From the NCBI GenBank assembly GCA_038239195.1, contig JBBSEZ010000065.1:1-29404 (forward strand): a stretch of 29,404 nt of DNA, given 5' to 3'. Positions 8,206 through 16,433 of the stretch are shown one piece after another; position 1 is the first letter of the stretch; each line of letters begins with the position of its first letter. The notes beneath the pieces are model-generated. The model saw only the letters and a program-made list of their open reading frames with translations, was not told the origin of the DNA and ran no database searches. The translations under genes were made by a program, and so were the position numbers. This DNA comes from JBBSEZ01 sp038239195 (lineage in GTDB: Bacteria > Planctomycetota > Planctomycetia > Gemmatales > Gemmataceae).

Positions 8206-8589
8206 ATGGCGAACGGCTACTGCGACGGCTGCGCGAGCCCACTCGGCGAGGACGTGCTGCTATGCCCCCACTGCGGGGCCGCGCAAATCCCCCAGGTCGA
8301 AAGTCGCGTCGAGCTGGAGGAACAGATCGAGGACCAGGGCCGCCGACGGCAGCGCGCCGTCTTCCTCGGCGCGGCAGCCGGGGGCGTTCTGCTCGTGCTG
8401 GCGGTGCTGCTGGCCGAGTACCTGGCCCCACCGCCCGACCTGGCCCCGCGCCGCAGCAGTCGCCTCGCCCTGGCCGGCCTGGTCGGCGCGGTCGCCGGCA
8501 CCGTCGTCGGGGCGGTCGTCAGCCAGATCGCCCAGAGGGTGCGCCGCAAGCGTCGTCGGAGAGAATCGGAAGGCTCGTCCCCGGGATGA
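8206..8589 (+). CDS. Small zinc-ribbon membrane protein
   Basis: This 127-residue protein has an N-terminal zinc ribbon (CDGC at about 6-9 and CPHC at about 20-23), a short acidic helix (VELEEQIEDQ) and two predicted membrane helices (about 48-68 and 83-106), with a strongly basic C-terminal end (VRRKRRRRE). It begins 4 bases after the HemL-like stop, and its own stop overlaps the next start as ATGA, so the three genes are very probably translated from one mRNA. No enzymatic residues are seen. It shares only the general ribbon-plus-membrane plan with the protein at 6172-6786; the function is unknown. Confidence 0.75.
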   Translation: MANGYCDGCASPLGEDVLLCPHCGAAQIPQVESRVELEEQIEDQGRRRQRAVFLGAAAGGVLLVLAVLLAEYLAPPPDLAPRRSSRLALAGLVGAVAGTVVGAVVSQIAQRVRRKRRRRESEGSSPG

Positions 8590-10133
8590 CCGCCATGCGC
8601 ATTGCCGTCGGCCAACTGTCGCAGGAGAGCAACACCCTGAGCCCGCTCGCCACGACGCGCGCGGACTTCGAGGCCTTCGGCGTCTGTCGCGGGCCCGACC
8701 TGCTCGCGCGCATGGCCGACGTCAACGAACTGGGCGGCTTCATCCAGTCGGTGCGCGCCTGGCCTGGACAGCACGAGCTGCTCGGCCTGGTGCGGTTGTG
8801 GGCCTGGCCCGCCGGCCCCGCCACGCACGACACCTTCCTCTGGCTGCGCGACGAGCTCGTCGGGGCCGTCCGCGGGGCCCTCCCCGTGGACGGCATCTTG
8901 CTGTCCCTGCACGGCGCGCTGGTCGCGGACGGGGCGCCGGACGTCGAGGGCGAGGTGCTGGCCGCGGTGCGCGAAGTCATTGGCCCGCGCGTCCCCCTCG
9001 TCGCCACGCTCGACCTGCATGCCCACGCCACCCGCCGGATGGTCGAGAAAGCCGACGCCCTGGTGTTGTACCACACGGCGCCGCACGTGGACGTCTTCGA
9101 GACGGGGGCGCGCGCCGCTGGCGTGCTCCGCCGCATCCTGTTCGCGGGCGCGCGGCCCGTGACGGCCTTCGCCAAGGTGCCGATGGTCGTCCCCGCCGAG
9201 CGGGCCAACACGCAAGACCCTGCGAGCGTCAGTTTCGCGCTCAAGCAGCGCCTCGTCGAGCTGGAAGGCGAGCCGGGCATCCTGAGCGCCGGGCTGGCGA
9301 CGGTGCAGCCTTGGCTCGACGTGCCGGAGCTGGGCACGGCGGTGGTGGTCGTCGCCGACGGGGAGGGCGAGCGGGCGCGGCAGGGCTGCACCGACCTGGC
9401 CCGGGAAGTGTGGGCGCGGCGAAGGGACTACCTGCCTGAACTGATCTCGGTCGAGGAGGGAGTACGCCGGGCGTGGGCCCACCCCGGCGGGCTGGTGGTG
9501 CTGAGCGACAGCGCCGACGCCACGACCTCCGGCGCGCCGGGCGATAGCACGCACGTCTTGCGCGAGTTGCTGAAGTACGATTGGCCCCGGCCGGCCCTCG
9601 TGACGCTGGTTGCGCCGGAAGTCGTGGCGGAGGCGGCGCGGCGAGAGCCGGGCGCCCCGTGGGCCGTTTCTCTGGGAGGCCGTCGCGACCCACTTCATTC
9701 TCGGCCCATCGACGCGACGGTCGAGGTGGTGAGGCGGTTCGACGCGCGCTTCGTGCTGACGGGCCACCTCGGCAAGAACCTGGCGATCGACATGGGGCCG
9801 TCGGCGGTGCTGCGGTCCGGCAACGTCCACGTGGTCGTCACCTCCCGGTCGGGGCCGCACTTCGCGCCGGAACTGTTCCGCGCGGCGGGGCTCGACCCGT
9901 TCGCCGCGAAGGTGCTGGTGGCGAAGAGCCCGTGCGGCTTCCGGGCGGCGTATGCGGGACGGGCCGACGAGATCGTGGTGGTGCGCGCGCCGGGCTGTGC
10001 GCCGGCGAACTTCTGGGAGCTCCCCTACCAGCGGATACCGCGGCCGCTGTGGCCGTGGGATGAGGGGATGGGGTGGGACGCGCGGGTGGAGGTGTTCGGG
10101 GAAAGGAACTTCACCGGGGGCGCTGATCGCTAA
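8586..10133 (+). CDS. M81 family metallopeptidase (MlrC/microcystinase-like)
   Basis: This 515-residue protein has the hallmarks of peptidase family M81, whose best-known member MlrC hydrolyses linear microcystin peptides with zinc. Visible are QESNTLSP with E14 near the N-terminus, SLHGALVADG, the metal-binding DLHAHAT (D143, H145), PHVDVFETG with H167, and SDSADATTSGAPGDSTH, which matches the DxxDNPGGGAPGDST-type motif. The C-terminal domain ends in ELPYQRIPRPLWPWD, typical of the family. The start overlaps the previous stop as ATGA; an ATG three codons later is an alternative. In a planctomycete the substrate is not microcystin by default. It is probably a peptide or amide, perhaps connected with the HemL-like enzyme in the same unit. 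Confidence 0.88.
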   Translation: MTAMRIAVGQLSQESNTLSPLATTRADFEAFGVCRGPDLLARMADVNELGGFIQSVRAWPGQHELLGLVRLWAWPAGPATHDTFLWLRDELVGAVRGALPVDGILLSLHGALVADGAPDVEGEVLAAVREVIGPRVPLVATLDLHAHATRRMVEKADALVLYHTAPHVDVFETGARAAGVLRRILFAGARPVTAFAKVPMVVPAERANTQDPASVSFALKQRLVELEGEPGILSAGLATVQPWLDVPELGTAVVVVADGEGERARQGCTDLAREVWARRRDYLPELISVEEGVRRAWAHPGGLVVLSDSADATTSGAPGDSTHVLRELLKYDWPRPALVTLVAPEVVAEAARREPGAPWAVSLGGRRDPLHSRPIDATVEVVRRFDARFVLTGHLGKNLAIDMGPSAVLRSGNVHVVVTSRSGPHFAPELFRAAGLDPFAAKVLVAKSPCGFRAAYAGRADEIVVVRAPGCAPANFWELPYQRIPRPLWPWDEGMGWDARVEVFGERNFTGGADR

Positions 10134-10286
10134 GCCGCAAGCGGCGAACGTCGGGCCCACCCCATCGGCATCGCCCTCCCATCCGGCACGTGCGGGCGAT
10201 CTGGCGGGCCTGCGCCAACCGGATAAACTGGCCGCGCCCCGGCAGGCTGTCGATGCTAGTGAGGTGCGCGGGGCCTCGGGCCGCAG

Positions 10287-10314
10287 TTGTTTTTCTGCGC
10301 GCTTCGGCTATAGT
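10287..10314 (+). promoter_or_regulatory. Candidate sigma-70 promoter for the kdsD-kdsC block
   Basis: TTGTTT (10287-10292) and TATAGT (10309-10314) are separated by 16 bases and lie 59 bases upstream of the kdsD ATG, in the 240-base gap after the M81 gene. An AAGGAGC Shine-Dalgarno follows before the start. Matches are good but not perfect; there is no experimental support. Confidence 0.45.
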
Positions 10315-10373
10315 CGCGAACGGATCGGCAGGAAACGATCGGCGTTCGCTCGCGCAAGGAGCACGGAAGCCCC

Positions 10374-11450
10374 ATGCCATTGCAGGTTCTCCATCCCGAA
10401 CCGCCCTCCGCTGTTGGGCCAGCCTCCGAGCGGCTCGACTACGCCCGGCAGATCGTGCGCGCCGAGGCGTCCGCCCTCGAGCTGGTCGCCGACCGCCTCG
10501 ATGGCTCGTTCGTGCAGGCCGTCAATCTGCTCCTGCCCATCTCCGGCAACTCCGCGGGCCGCGTCGCCGTCACCGGCACCGGCAAGTCCGCCGACGTCGG
10601 CCAGAAGCTCGCCGGCACCCTCAGCTCCACCGGCACCCGCGCTTACGTCCTCGACGCCACCCGCGCCGTCCACGGCGACCTCGGCGTCGTTCACCCCGAC
10701 GACGTCGCCCTCGTGCTTTCTCACTCCGGCGAGAGCGAGGAGATCGTCCGGTTGTTGGGGCCCCTGCGCCGCCTGACGCGCGCTCTCATCGCCCTCACCG
10801 GCAGCCCCCGAGGCGCCCTCGCCCGCCGGGCCGACGTCGCACTGGTCTACGGGCCGTTGGACGAGGTCTGCCCCCTCGGCCTGGCGCCGAGCGCCAGCAC
10901 CACCGCCATGCTCGCCATCGGCGATGCCCTGGCCTTCACCCTCAGCCGCGAGCGCGCCTTCACCCACGAAGACTTCGCGCGCTACCACCCCGCCGGCTCG
11001 CTCGGCCGCAAGCTGATGCCCGTCGAGGCGGTCATGCGCCAGGGCACCGAGCTCCGCCTGGCGCCGGCCTGCGAAACGGTGCGCGGCGTGTTCGGCCGGG
11101 CCCGCCGCCAGGGCCGGCGCACCGGGGCGGTCATGCTCGTCGATGGCGAGGGCCTGCTCGCCGGCCTGTTCACCGACAGCGACCTCGCCCGCCTCATCGA
11201 GGGGCGCCGCGACGAGGCCCTCGACCGCCCCATCGCCGAGGTGATGACCCACGCGCCCCTGACGGTCGGCCTTGGCTCGCGCGTGGCCGACGCCCTGGAG
11301 CTGTTCCGGCGGCACAAGATCAGCGAGTTGCCCGTCGTCGATGGCGCCGGCCGGCCCGTCGGCCTGCTCGACGTCACCGACCTCCTCGACGTGGCCGCCG
11401 AGGCAAAGCAGGAAGAGCCGCCGCTGGGGCTGGCGCGGCTGGGAGCGTGA
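10374..11450 (+). CDS. kdsD: D-arabinose-5-phosphate isomerase (KdsD/KpsF family)
   Basis: This enzyme converts ribulose-5-phosphate to arabinose-5-phosphate, the first step of Kdo synthesis for lipopolysaccharide. The 358-residue protein has a SIS sugar-isomerase domain (about 45-200) followed by two CBS domains (about 215-275 and 285-345), the full KdsD layout. Motifs include VTGTGKSADVGQK with K71, VVHPDDVALVLSHSGESEE, APSASTTAMLAIGDALA and ARYHPAGSLGRKL with the conserved His. The N-terminus is about 20 residues longer than in E. coli. It is followed by kdsC after 21 bases. The paralogues KpsF and GutQ have the same domains; the kdsC neighbour makes KdsD the better name. Confidence 0.93.
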   Translation: MPLQVLHPEPPSAVGPASERLDYARQIVRAEASALELVADRLDGSFVQAVNLLLPISGNSAGRVAVTGTGKSADVGQKLAGTLSSTGTRAYVLDATRAVHGDLGVVHPDDVALVLSHSGESEEIVRLLGPLRRLTRALIALTGSPRGALARRADVALVYGPLDEVCPLGLAPSASTTAMLAIGDALAFTLSRERAFTHEDFARYHPAGSLGRKLMPVEAVMRQGTELRLAPACETVRGVFGRARRQGRRTGAVMLVDGEGLLAGLFTDSDLARLIEGRRDEALDRPIAEVMTHAPLTVGLGSRVADALELFRRHKISELPVVDGAGRPVGLLDVTDLLDVAAEAKQEEPPLGLARLGA

Positions 11451-11471
11451 GGAGGCAGAAAGCGAGCGATC

Positions 11472-11990
11472 ATGAACCGCGTCATCACTCTCGCCGAGCG
11501 CTGTGGTCGCATCGAGTTTCTGGTGCTGGACGTGGATGGCGTGCTGACCGAGGGCGGGATCACGTATGGCAGTGGGGAACTGGAGATCAAGGGGTTTCAC
11601 GTGCGCGACGGTTCCGGCCTCAAGCTCTGGCATCGCGCCGGCAAGCGCTCCGGCATCGTCACGGGGCGCTCCTCGCCGATGGTCGCGGTGCGGGCGGCCG
11701 AGCTGGGCATCGAATTCGTGGAGCAGGGCGCGGCGGAAAAGGGCCTCGCCTATCGCCGACTGCTGGAGCGGGCGGGCGTGGCGGCCGAGGCCGTCTGCTA
11801 CGTCGGCGACGACGTGCCGGACCTCCCGCCCCTGCGGGCCTCCGGCCTGGCGGTGGCGGTGGCCGACGCCTGTGCCGAGGTTCGCGCGCTGGCGCACCAC
11901 GTCACAAGGGCCGCGGGCGGCAAGGGCGCGGCCCGCGAGGCCATCGAGTTGATCTTGCGCTGTCAAGGGTCATGGCAAATTAGTCCTTAG
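11472..11990 (+). CDS. kdsC: 3-deoxy-D-manno-octulosonate 8-phosphate phosphatase
   Basis: KdsC removes phosphate from Kdo-8-phosphate, the third step of Kdo synthesis. The 172-residue protein is a HAD hydrolase of the capless KdsC type: LDVDGVLTEGGI with nucleophile D20 and acid D22, KGFHVRDGSGLKLW, GIVTGRSSPMV with T64, K90 and YVGDDVPDLP with D113/D114. All catalytic positions are present. The stop codon and the last codons (about I-S-P) lie inside the left arm of a long palindromic repeat, so the natural C-terminus has apparently been replaced by repeat-derived residues. This should be harmless, because it lies beyond the last conserved helix. Confidence 0.93.
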   Translation: MNRVITLAERCGRIEFLVLDVDGVLTEGGITYGSGELEIKGFHVRDGSGLKLWHRAGKRSGIVTGRSSPMVAVRAAELGIEFVEQGAAEKGLAYRRLLERAGVAAEAVCYVGDDVPDLPPLRASGLAVAVADACAEVRALAHHVTRAAGGKGAAREAIELILRCQGSWQISP

Positions 11991-12074
11991 TGCTTAGTCC
12001 TTGGTGCTTAGCAAAGACAGAACGCAGCGCGGGCCCTCTTTGCTAAGCACCAAGAACTAAGCACTAAGAACTAA
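11980..12074. repeat. Long AT-richer palindrome (CTTAGTGCTTAG type) overlapping the kdsC stop
   Basis: The arms 11980-12017 and 12037-12074 are 38 bases each with only two mismatches and a 19-base GC-rich loop. Each arm is built from short direct repeats of the form CTTAGTN and CTTGGTG. The composition is far less GC-rich than the surroundings, which suggests an acquired or mobile element. Its left edge carries the kdsC stop codon; its right edge touches an ATG triplet of the next open frame. The transcript would form a very stable hairpin that could attenuate or stabilise the mRNA. Confidence 0.85.
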
Positions 12075-12099
12075 GATGATGGATGGGGAGGCGCGAGCT

Positions 12100-15000
12100 G
12101 TGTGGACCCCCAGGCGAATCCTGCTGCTGGCCGTGACCTTTGTGGCGTTCGTAGGCTCCTACACCGGCTACACCACGACCTACGTCGGCCGACTCGATGG
12201 CTTGCCTCCTTTACCGGAGTGGCATTGGCCCAACCCGAGCCCCGACCGTCTCGCCGAGGTTGTTCGGCCGGAGCCCCTCATCCAGAAGAAGCTCCGGGAG
12301 GCGTTTGGCCCCGGCTGCCCGGAGCTGGGGCGGGCGATCCGGCTTCAGCTGCACGCGAGGAACATGGTGATCGCCTCGTCGCAGTTCAGCATCGGCGACG
12401 GGGGGCAGGTGGTCCTGACTCCGCTCAGCGTGGCGCTGTACGGCAAGCCCAAGGACGTCGGCATGCCCCCCGAGATCACCACCATTCGCGGGGAGGTCGC
12501 CCACCTCAAGTTCGACCGGCCCATCAACAACATCAGCGAGATCAACGGCCGCAAGATCATCGCCGCGGAGCTCGCCGGCCGCATCGAGATCGTCAACAAC
12601 CGCCGAAAGGCCGCGCGCGACGAGGACCTCAAGGTCCACATCAACCACGGCCCGCTCTACTACGACGAGGCCAAGCACCTGATCTGGACCCGCGACCACG
12701 TCCACCTCGTCGATCACAAGAGCAAGCCCAAGCCCAACGACGTCAAAGGCAAGGGAATGGAGATGGTGCTGGTCAGCGAGGCGCCCCCGGACAAGGCGGG
12801 AGCTCCCGCCGCGCGCAAGCCGCGCAGCGAGACGATCACCGGCGTCCGCCGCATCGTCCTGCTGTCCAACGTGAACATGGAACTGTACGTCGATGGCAAT
12901 TCGGGCTTCCTGGGCGGGGCGAAAACGGAGGCCAAGGCCCCCGCAAAGGCCCCCGCAAAGGCCCCCGTAAAGGCGGCCCCCGCGGTGCCGCCCGCGGAGA
13001 AGGCGGTCGTCCACGTGACGACGCCGGGCCGGTTCGTGTACGACATTCTCAAGGACCACGACCTGGCGCATTTCGACGTGCCCATTGCGGGCGCGGCGGT
13101 GCCAAAATCGCCGCTCCACGTCGAGGTTACCCGCACCCATGCCGACAAATCCAAGGACCAGCTTTGCTGCCAGCACCTCATCCTGCGCATGCGGCGCAAG
13201 GAGAAGACGGAAGCAAAGGGCCCCCCCGTGGCCGCTTCCCCTTCCGGGGAAGGCGCCATGGACGTGGAGACGGCGCATGCCACCGGCAGGGAGGTGGTGC
13301 TGACTTCCGACGCCGAGAAACTGCACGCGCGGGGCAACGATTTCTTCTACGACGCCACGAAGAAGATGACGATCCTCAAAGGCGAGCCGGAGATGGAGGC
13401 CCTCAAGGAGAACAGTACCATCCACGCCCGCGAGCTGCAGATCGTCGAAGTCCCCCCGCCGACCGGCTCGCCCGCCGGCACCAAGGGCCGTCAGGAAGTC
13501 TTCGCCAAGGGCCCCGGGCGCATCCACATGACGGAAAAGGGCGCCGACCACGCGACGACCCACGCCTACTGGAAAACGACACTGACCTCGACCAAGGCCG
13601 GCCCGGAGGACCTCCTGGTGCTGACCGGCGATGCCCGGTTCGTGGACGAGAAAACCGACCAGAGCTTGCAGGCCGAGGTCATCAAGGTCTGGCTGAGTCC
13701 CGCCGATGGGCAGCCGGCCGGCGCGGTGGCGGCCCCCGGCTCTCCGGGCGGGCGCCGGCCCCAGCACCTCGAGGCCACCACGGACGTCGAGGCGCACTCC
13801 AAGGAGATGAACATCCCCAAGGCGGGCCGCCTCGTCGTCTGGTTCAAGGACGTGCTCTCCGAGACGTTGCTTCCCCCGACCTCGCCGGGCACGACCAGGC
13901 CGGCGGCCCCTCCCCTCGTGGCCCCGGCACGCGGACCGGCGACCGCAGGCCCGCCCGGGACCGTTCCGGCCCGCCCGGCGAGCGGGGCCCGCTTCCCGGC
14001 GCCCATGCCGGTGGGGCCGGCGGTCAGTCCCGATTATCGAGTGAGCAAGCCCGAAGGGCCGGCCCTCCTCGCCCCCCAGACGGGCACGAAGTCGGACGCC
14101 GAGCCGAGCTACCCGATGAACCTCGAGGCGCGGACCGTGGAGGCGTGGGTCTTGCGCAGCCCGACCAAGAGCAGCATCGAGCACCTGCGCGCCGAGGGCA
14201 AGGTCCACGTGCATCAAAAGGCCTCCAAGGCCGACGAGAAAGACACCGACGTCTCGGGCGACGAACTGGAACTGGTCGGCAGCCTCGAAGGCAACGTGCT
14301 GGTGGTGCGCGGCGACCTCGGGCAGCTGCGCAAGGACAAGATCTACATCCTCGGTCCCGAGGTGAACATCGACCAGGTGAAGAACAAGGCCTGGGTCCAC
14401 GGCCCCGGCGCCATGCAGATGGACAGCACGACCGACTTCCAGGGGGCGCCGTTGAAGAAGCCGGTGCCGCTGACGGTCCACTGGGACAAGAGCATGGTCC
14501 TCCACGGCGACGTCGTCGAGTTCCACGGCAGCATCCAGGCGGAGCAGGAGAACGCCCGGCTCGCCTGCCAGTGCTTGCAGGTGATCTTCGACCGGGTCAT
14601 CTCCCTCAAGCAGGGCAGCGGCACGAGCAAGCCGGGCGACCCGCCGCCGAAGATGCGCAACATGGTGTGCGACCGCGAGGTGCGCATCGAGGAGCGCACC
14701 TACGACGAAAAGGAGCCGCAAAAGCTCAGGAAGTTCACGCGCATTCAGGCCCCCGCCGTGTCGATCACGGCGAACGAGCCCGAGGCCCCCAGCACGCCCC
14801 TCCCGCCGGGCAAGGCAGCCCCCAAGGATGGCCAGGTGGTCGTCGCCTCCGGGCCGGGGGACGTGAGCATCTGGCAGCAGGGCGGGGAAGACCCGCTCGC
14901 CCCGCCCGGGGACGGCAAGCCCGGCCCGGCCCCGAAGGCCAAGGCGGCCCCGGCGCCCAAGGGAAAATCGGCCGCGCCTGCCGGCAAGGCGGAAGAGTTC

Positions 15001-15483
15001 AAACTGACCTACGTGATGTTCGGCAAGCGCATGGACGCGGACAGCAAGCAGAACACGGCGCAGTTCTGGGAGAACGTGCGCGTGCTGAGCCTGCCGACCG
15101 ACAACCCCTACTTGCAGGTCAACCTCGACGCGGTGCTGGCGACCACCCTGCCCGAGGGGGCCACCTACATGCGCTGCGATCGGCTCAAGGTGCTCACCGA
15201 GACGATCGACGGCAAGGGCAACCAGCAAATGGAGGGGCACGGGAAGGTCTACGTGCAGGGCAAGGACTTCTACGCCCGCGCCGACGTCGTCTACTACAAC
15301 CAGGCCAAGAACCAGATCATCCTCGACGGCACCGCCAGCGGCCAGGCGACCCTCTACAAGATCGCCTTCCCAGGGGCCCAGCCGTCCTCGCTCACGGGCA
15401 AGAAGATCATCTACAACCGCACCACCGGCCAGGCGGAAGTCATTGGCGCCACGGATGCCGGCGGCATCGGCAGCCCGCGCTGA
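12100..15483 (+). CDS. Giant LptC/LptA (OstA)-like lipopolysaccharide-transport protein
   Basis: This protein of about 1127 residues has one N-terminal membrane helix (RRILLLAVTFVAFVGSYTGY) and a long periplasmic part rich in beta strands. Several segments follow the OstA/LptA pattern, such as AEGKVHVHQ, KVYVQGKDFYARADVVYYNQAKN, IILDGTASGQATL and GKKIIYNRTTGQAEVIGATD at the C-terminus. Low-complexity Lys-Ala-Pro linkers (12-base DNA repeats at 12934-12969) and Pro/Gly-rich stretches separate the beta regions. LptA and LptC are each under about 200 residues, so this is several-fold larger. I prefer the GTG at 12100 because GGGGAGG lies 8 bases upstream; the ATG at 12076 directly follows a repeat and has no Shine-Dalgarno. 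It follows kdsC, as lptC does in proteobacteria, and is inferred to carry LPS across the periplasm. Confidence 0.7.
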   Translation: MWTPRRILLLAVTFVAFVGSYTGYTTTYVGRLDGLPPLPEWHWPNPSPDRLAEVVRPEPLIQKKLREAFGPGCPELGRAIRLQLHARNMVIASSQFSIGDGGQVVLTPLSVALYGKPKDVGMPPEITTIRGEVAHLKFDRPINNISEINGRKIIAAELAGRIEIVNNRRKAARDEDLKVHINHGPLYYDEAKHLIWTRDHVHLVDHKSKPKPNDVKGKGMEMVLVSEAPPDKAGAPAARKPRSETITGVRRIVLLSNVNMELYVDGNSGFLGGAKTEAKAPAKAPAKAPVKAAPAVPPAEKAVVHVTTPGRFVYDILKDHDLAHFDVPIAGAAVPKSPLHVEVTRTHADKSKDQLCCQHLILRMRRKEKTEAKGPPVAASPSGEGAMDVETAHATGREVVLTSDAEKLHARGNDFFYDATKKMTILKGEPEMEALKENSTIHARELQIVEVPPPTGSPAGTKGRQEVFAKGPGRIHMTEKGADHATTHAYWKTTLTSTKAGPEDLLVLTGDARFVDEKTDQSLQAEVIKVWLSPADGQPAGAVAAPGSPGGRRPQHLEATTDVEAHSKEMNIPKAGRLVVWFKDVLSETLLPPTSPGTTRPAAPPLVAPARGPATAGPPGTVPARPASGARFPAPMPVGPAVSPDYRVSKPEGPALLAPQTGTKSDAEPSYPMNLEARTVEAWVLRSPTKSSIEHLRAEGKVHVHQKASKADEKDTDVSGDELELVGSLEGNVLVVRGDLGQLRKDKIYILGPEVNIDQVKNKAWVHGPGAMQMDSTTDFQGAPLKKPVPLTVHWDKSMVLHGDVVEFHGSIQAEQENARLACQCLQVIFDRVISLKQGSGTSKPGDPPPKMRNMVCDREVRIEERTYDEKEPQKLRKFTRIQAPAVSITANEPEAPSTPLPPGKAAPKDGQVVVASGPGDVSIWQQGGEDPLAPPGDGKPGPAPKAKAAPAPKGKSAAPAGKAEEFKLTYVMFGKRMDADSKQNTAQFWENVRVLSLPTDNPYLQVNLDAVLATTLPEGATYMRCDRLKVLTETIDGKGNQQMEGHGKVYVQGKDFYARADVVYYNQAKNQIILDGTASGQATLYKIAFPGAQPSSLTGKKIIYNRTTGQAEVIGATDAGGIGSPR

Positions 15484-15493
15484 AACGCGGTTC

Positions 15494-15509
15494 GCGACGC
15501 TTCGCAGAA
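15494..15509 (-). repeat. Half-copy of the GCGACGCTTC palindrome
   Basis: Sixteen bases, GCGACGCTTCGCAGAA, are identical to the complement of the right arm of the 5965-6075 element. The copy lies 10 bases after the stop of the Lpt-like gene, exactly where recognisable DUF1559 homology ends, so it marks a likely rearrangement junction. Confidence 0.6.
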
Positions 15510-15719
15510 AGGCAGCAGCGACTGCGTCCAGGTGTAGGCGGTGGCGTCATCGACCTTCGCGGCGTAGGGGAACTGCCCGTGCGTGTCGTGGTAGTTGTGC
15601 AGGCCCAGCGCGAGCTGCTTGAGGTTGTTGGCGCAGGCCAGACGCGCCGCCGTTTGGCGGACCTTCCGCACGGCGGGGAGGAGCAGGCCGACGAGGACGG
15701 CAACGATGGCCCCGGGCGC
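15507..15719 (-). pseudogene. DUF1559 (prepilin-like) fragment, both ends missing
   Basis: Read on the minus strand, the sequence translates as AIVAVLVGLLLPAVRKVRQ, TAARLACANNLKQLALGLHN, YHDTHGQFPYAA and YTWTQSLLPF, which is unmistakably the N-terminal core of DUF1559 proteins just after their prepilin-type methylation site. The RRGFTLIELLVVI-like leader is absent: the frame is preceded by the stop codon of the acetyltransferase gene (15720-15722). After LLPF the frame runs into the palindrome half-copy and then antisense to the Lpt-like gene. About 70 of the usual 300 or more residues remain and no start signal exists, so this is a relic. Confidence 0.8.
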
Positions 15720-16433
15720 TCAAGGGAGCCCCCGGCGGCGCGACAGGGGATACGGCAGCAACTGGAAGCCACAACGCCAGTGCCAAAGCATGCTCGAATC
15801 GTTGCCCAGCAAAAACGTGCTCGCCAGCTCTCTATAGCCTCGTGCCAGCAGCGCCCGCGCCGCGGCGTGGAGCAGGGCGGTGCCGACGCCGCGGCCCGTC
15901 TCGCCGGGGACCACGAAGATCCAGGTGAGATGAGGCCGGCCGAGGCCGCGCTCGACGCTGTCGGGCGGGGGCGGCTCGACCCAGTAATAACTGTCCGGGG
16001 CGGCCGGGTCGTTCGCCGGCAACAGGGTGGGGAAGATGGCGCCGAGCGGGCCGGCCTCGCCCTCGGCGACGAAGGTGGCCGGCTCGATCCACAGCCCGTC
16101 GCCCCCGGCCCGCGTCTGTTCGAGGGCTTGCCGGGCCGCCTCGTCGCGCTCGCCGTCCTCCAGGCCGGCGAAGGGCTGCTGGGTGTGGAAGGCCGCCGCG
16201 AAGGCGGGCACCAACCTGTCCCAGTCGGCGAAGGAAAACGGGCGAACGCGGGGGTCGGCCGGCGCGAGGGCCAGCAAGTTCAGGTCGAGCAGCGCGTGAT
16301 AGAAGCGCGGGCGCGGGGTGAGCCGAGCGGTGCCGCGCGAGTGTTCGTATCGGTAGGCGGAGTGGCGGGGCAAGCGCTGGAACTGCTCGGGGGTGAGCGA
16401 GACCTCCAGAGGCGGCATCCATTCGTCGCACAC
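15720..16433 (-). CDS. GNAT-family N-acetyltransferase
   Basis: This 237-residue protein has its GNAT fold in the C-terminal half: HLTWIFVVPGETGRGVGTALLHAAARALLARGY holds the beta4 strand and the acetyl-CoA pyrophosphate-binding loop (R/Q-x-x-G-x-G/A type, here GETGRGVGTAL). STFLLGNDSSMLWHWRCGFQL supplies the N-x-x-x-x-x-FY-x-x-x-GF-type end. The N-terminal half (DPRVRPFSFADWDRLVPAFAAAFHTQQPF) suits substrate binding. The start is GTG with GGAGG 7 bases upstream; ATG at 16418 is an alternative. The stop codon directly abuts a DUF1559 relic, so the last residues (LSRRRGLP) may be altered by the junction. The substrate is unknown. Confidence 0.8.
   Translation of the reverse strand: MCDEWMPPLEVSLTPEQFQRLPRHSAYRYEHSRGTARLTPRPRFYHALLDLNLLALAPADPRVRPFSFADWDRLVPAFAAAFHTQQPFAGLEDGERDEAARQALEQTRAGGDGLWIEPATFVAEGEAGPLGAIFPTLLPANDPAAPDSYYWVEPPPPDSVERGLGRPHLTWIFVVPGETGRGVGTALLHAAARALLARGYRELASTFLLGNDSSMLWHWRCGFQLLPYPLSRRRGLP

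Noticed and set aside
10113..10150. Short GCCGC-AA-GCGGC inverted repeat at the end of the M81 gene
   Set aside because: It loosely recalls the palindromes elsewhere, but the stem is only five bases and the similarity is too short to call.
12211..15240. A 1009-codon minus-strand open frame inside the Lpt-like gene
   Set aside because: Its composition (Leu/Val/Asp/His runs) is that of the complement of a GC-rich coding sequence; no motif or start signal.
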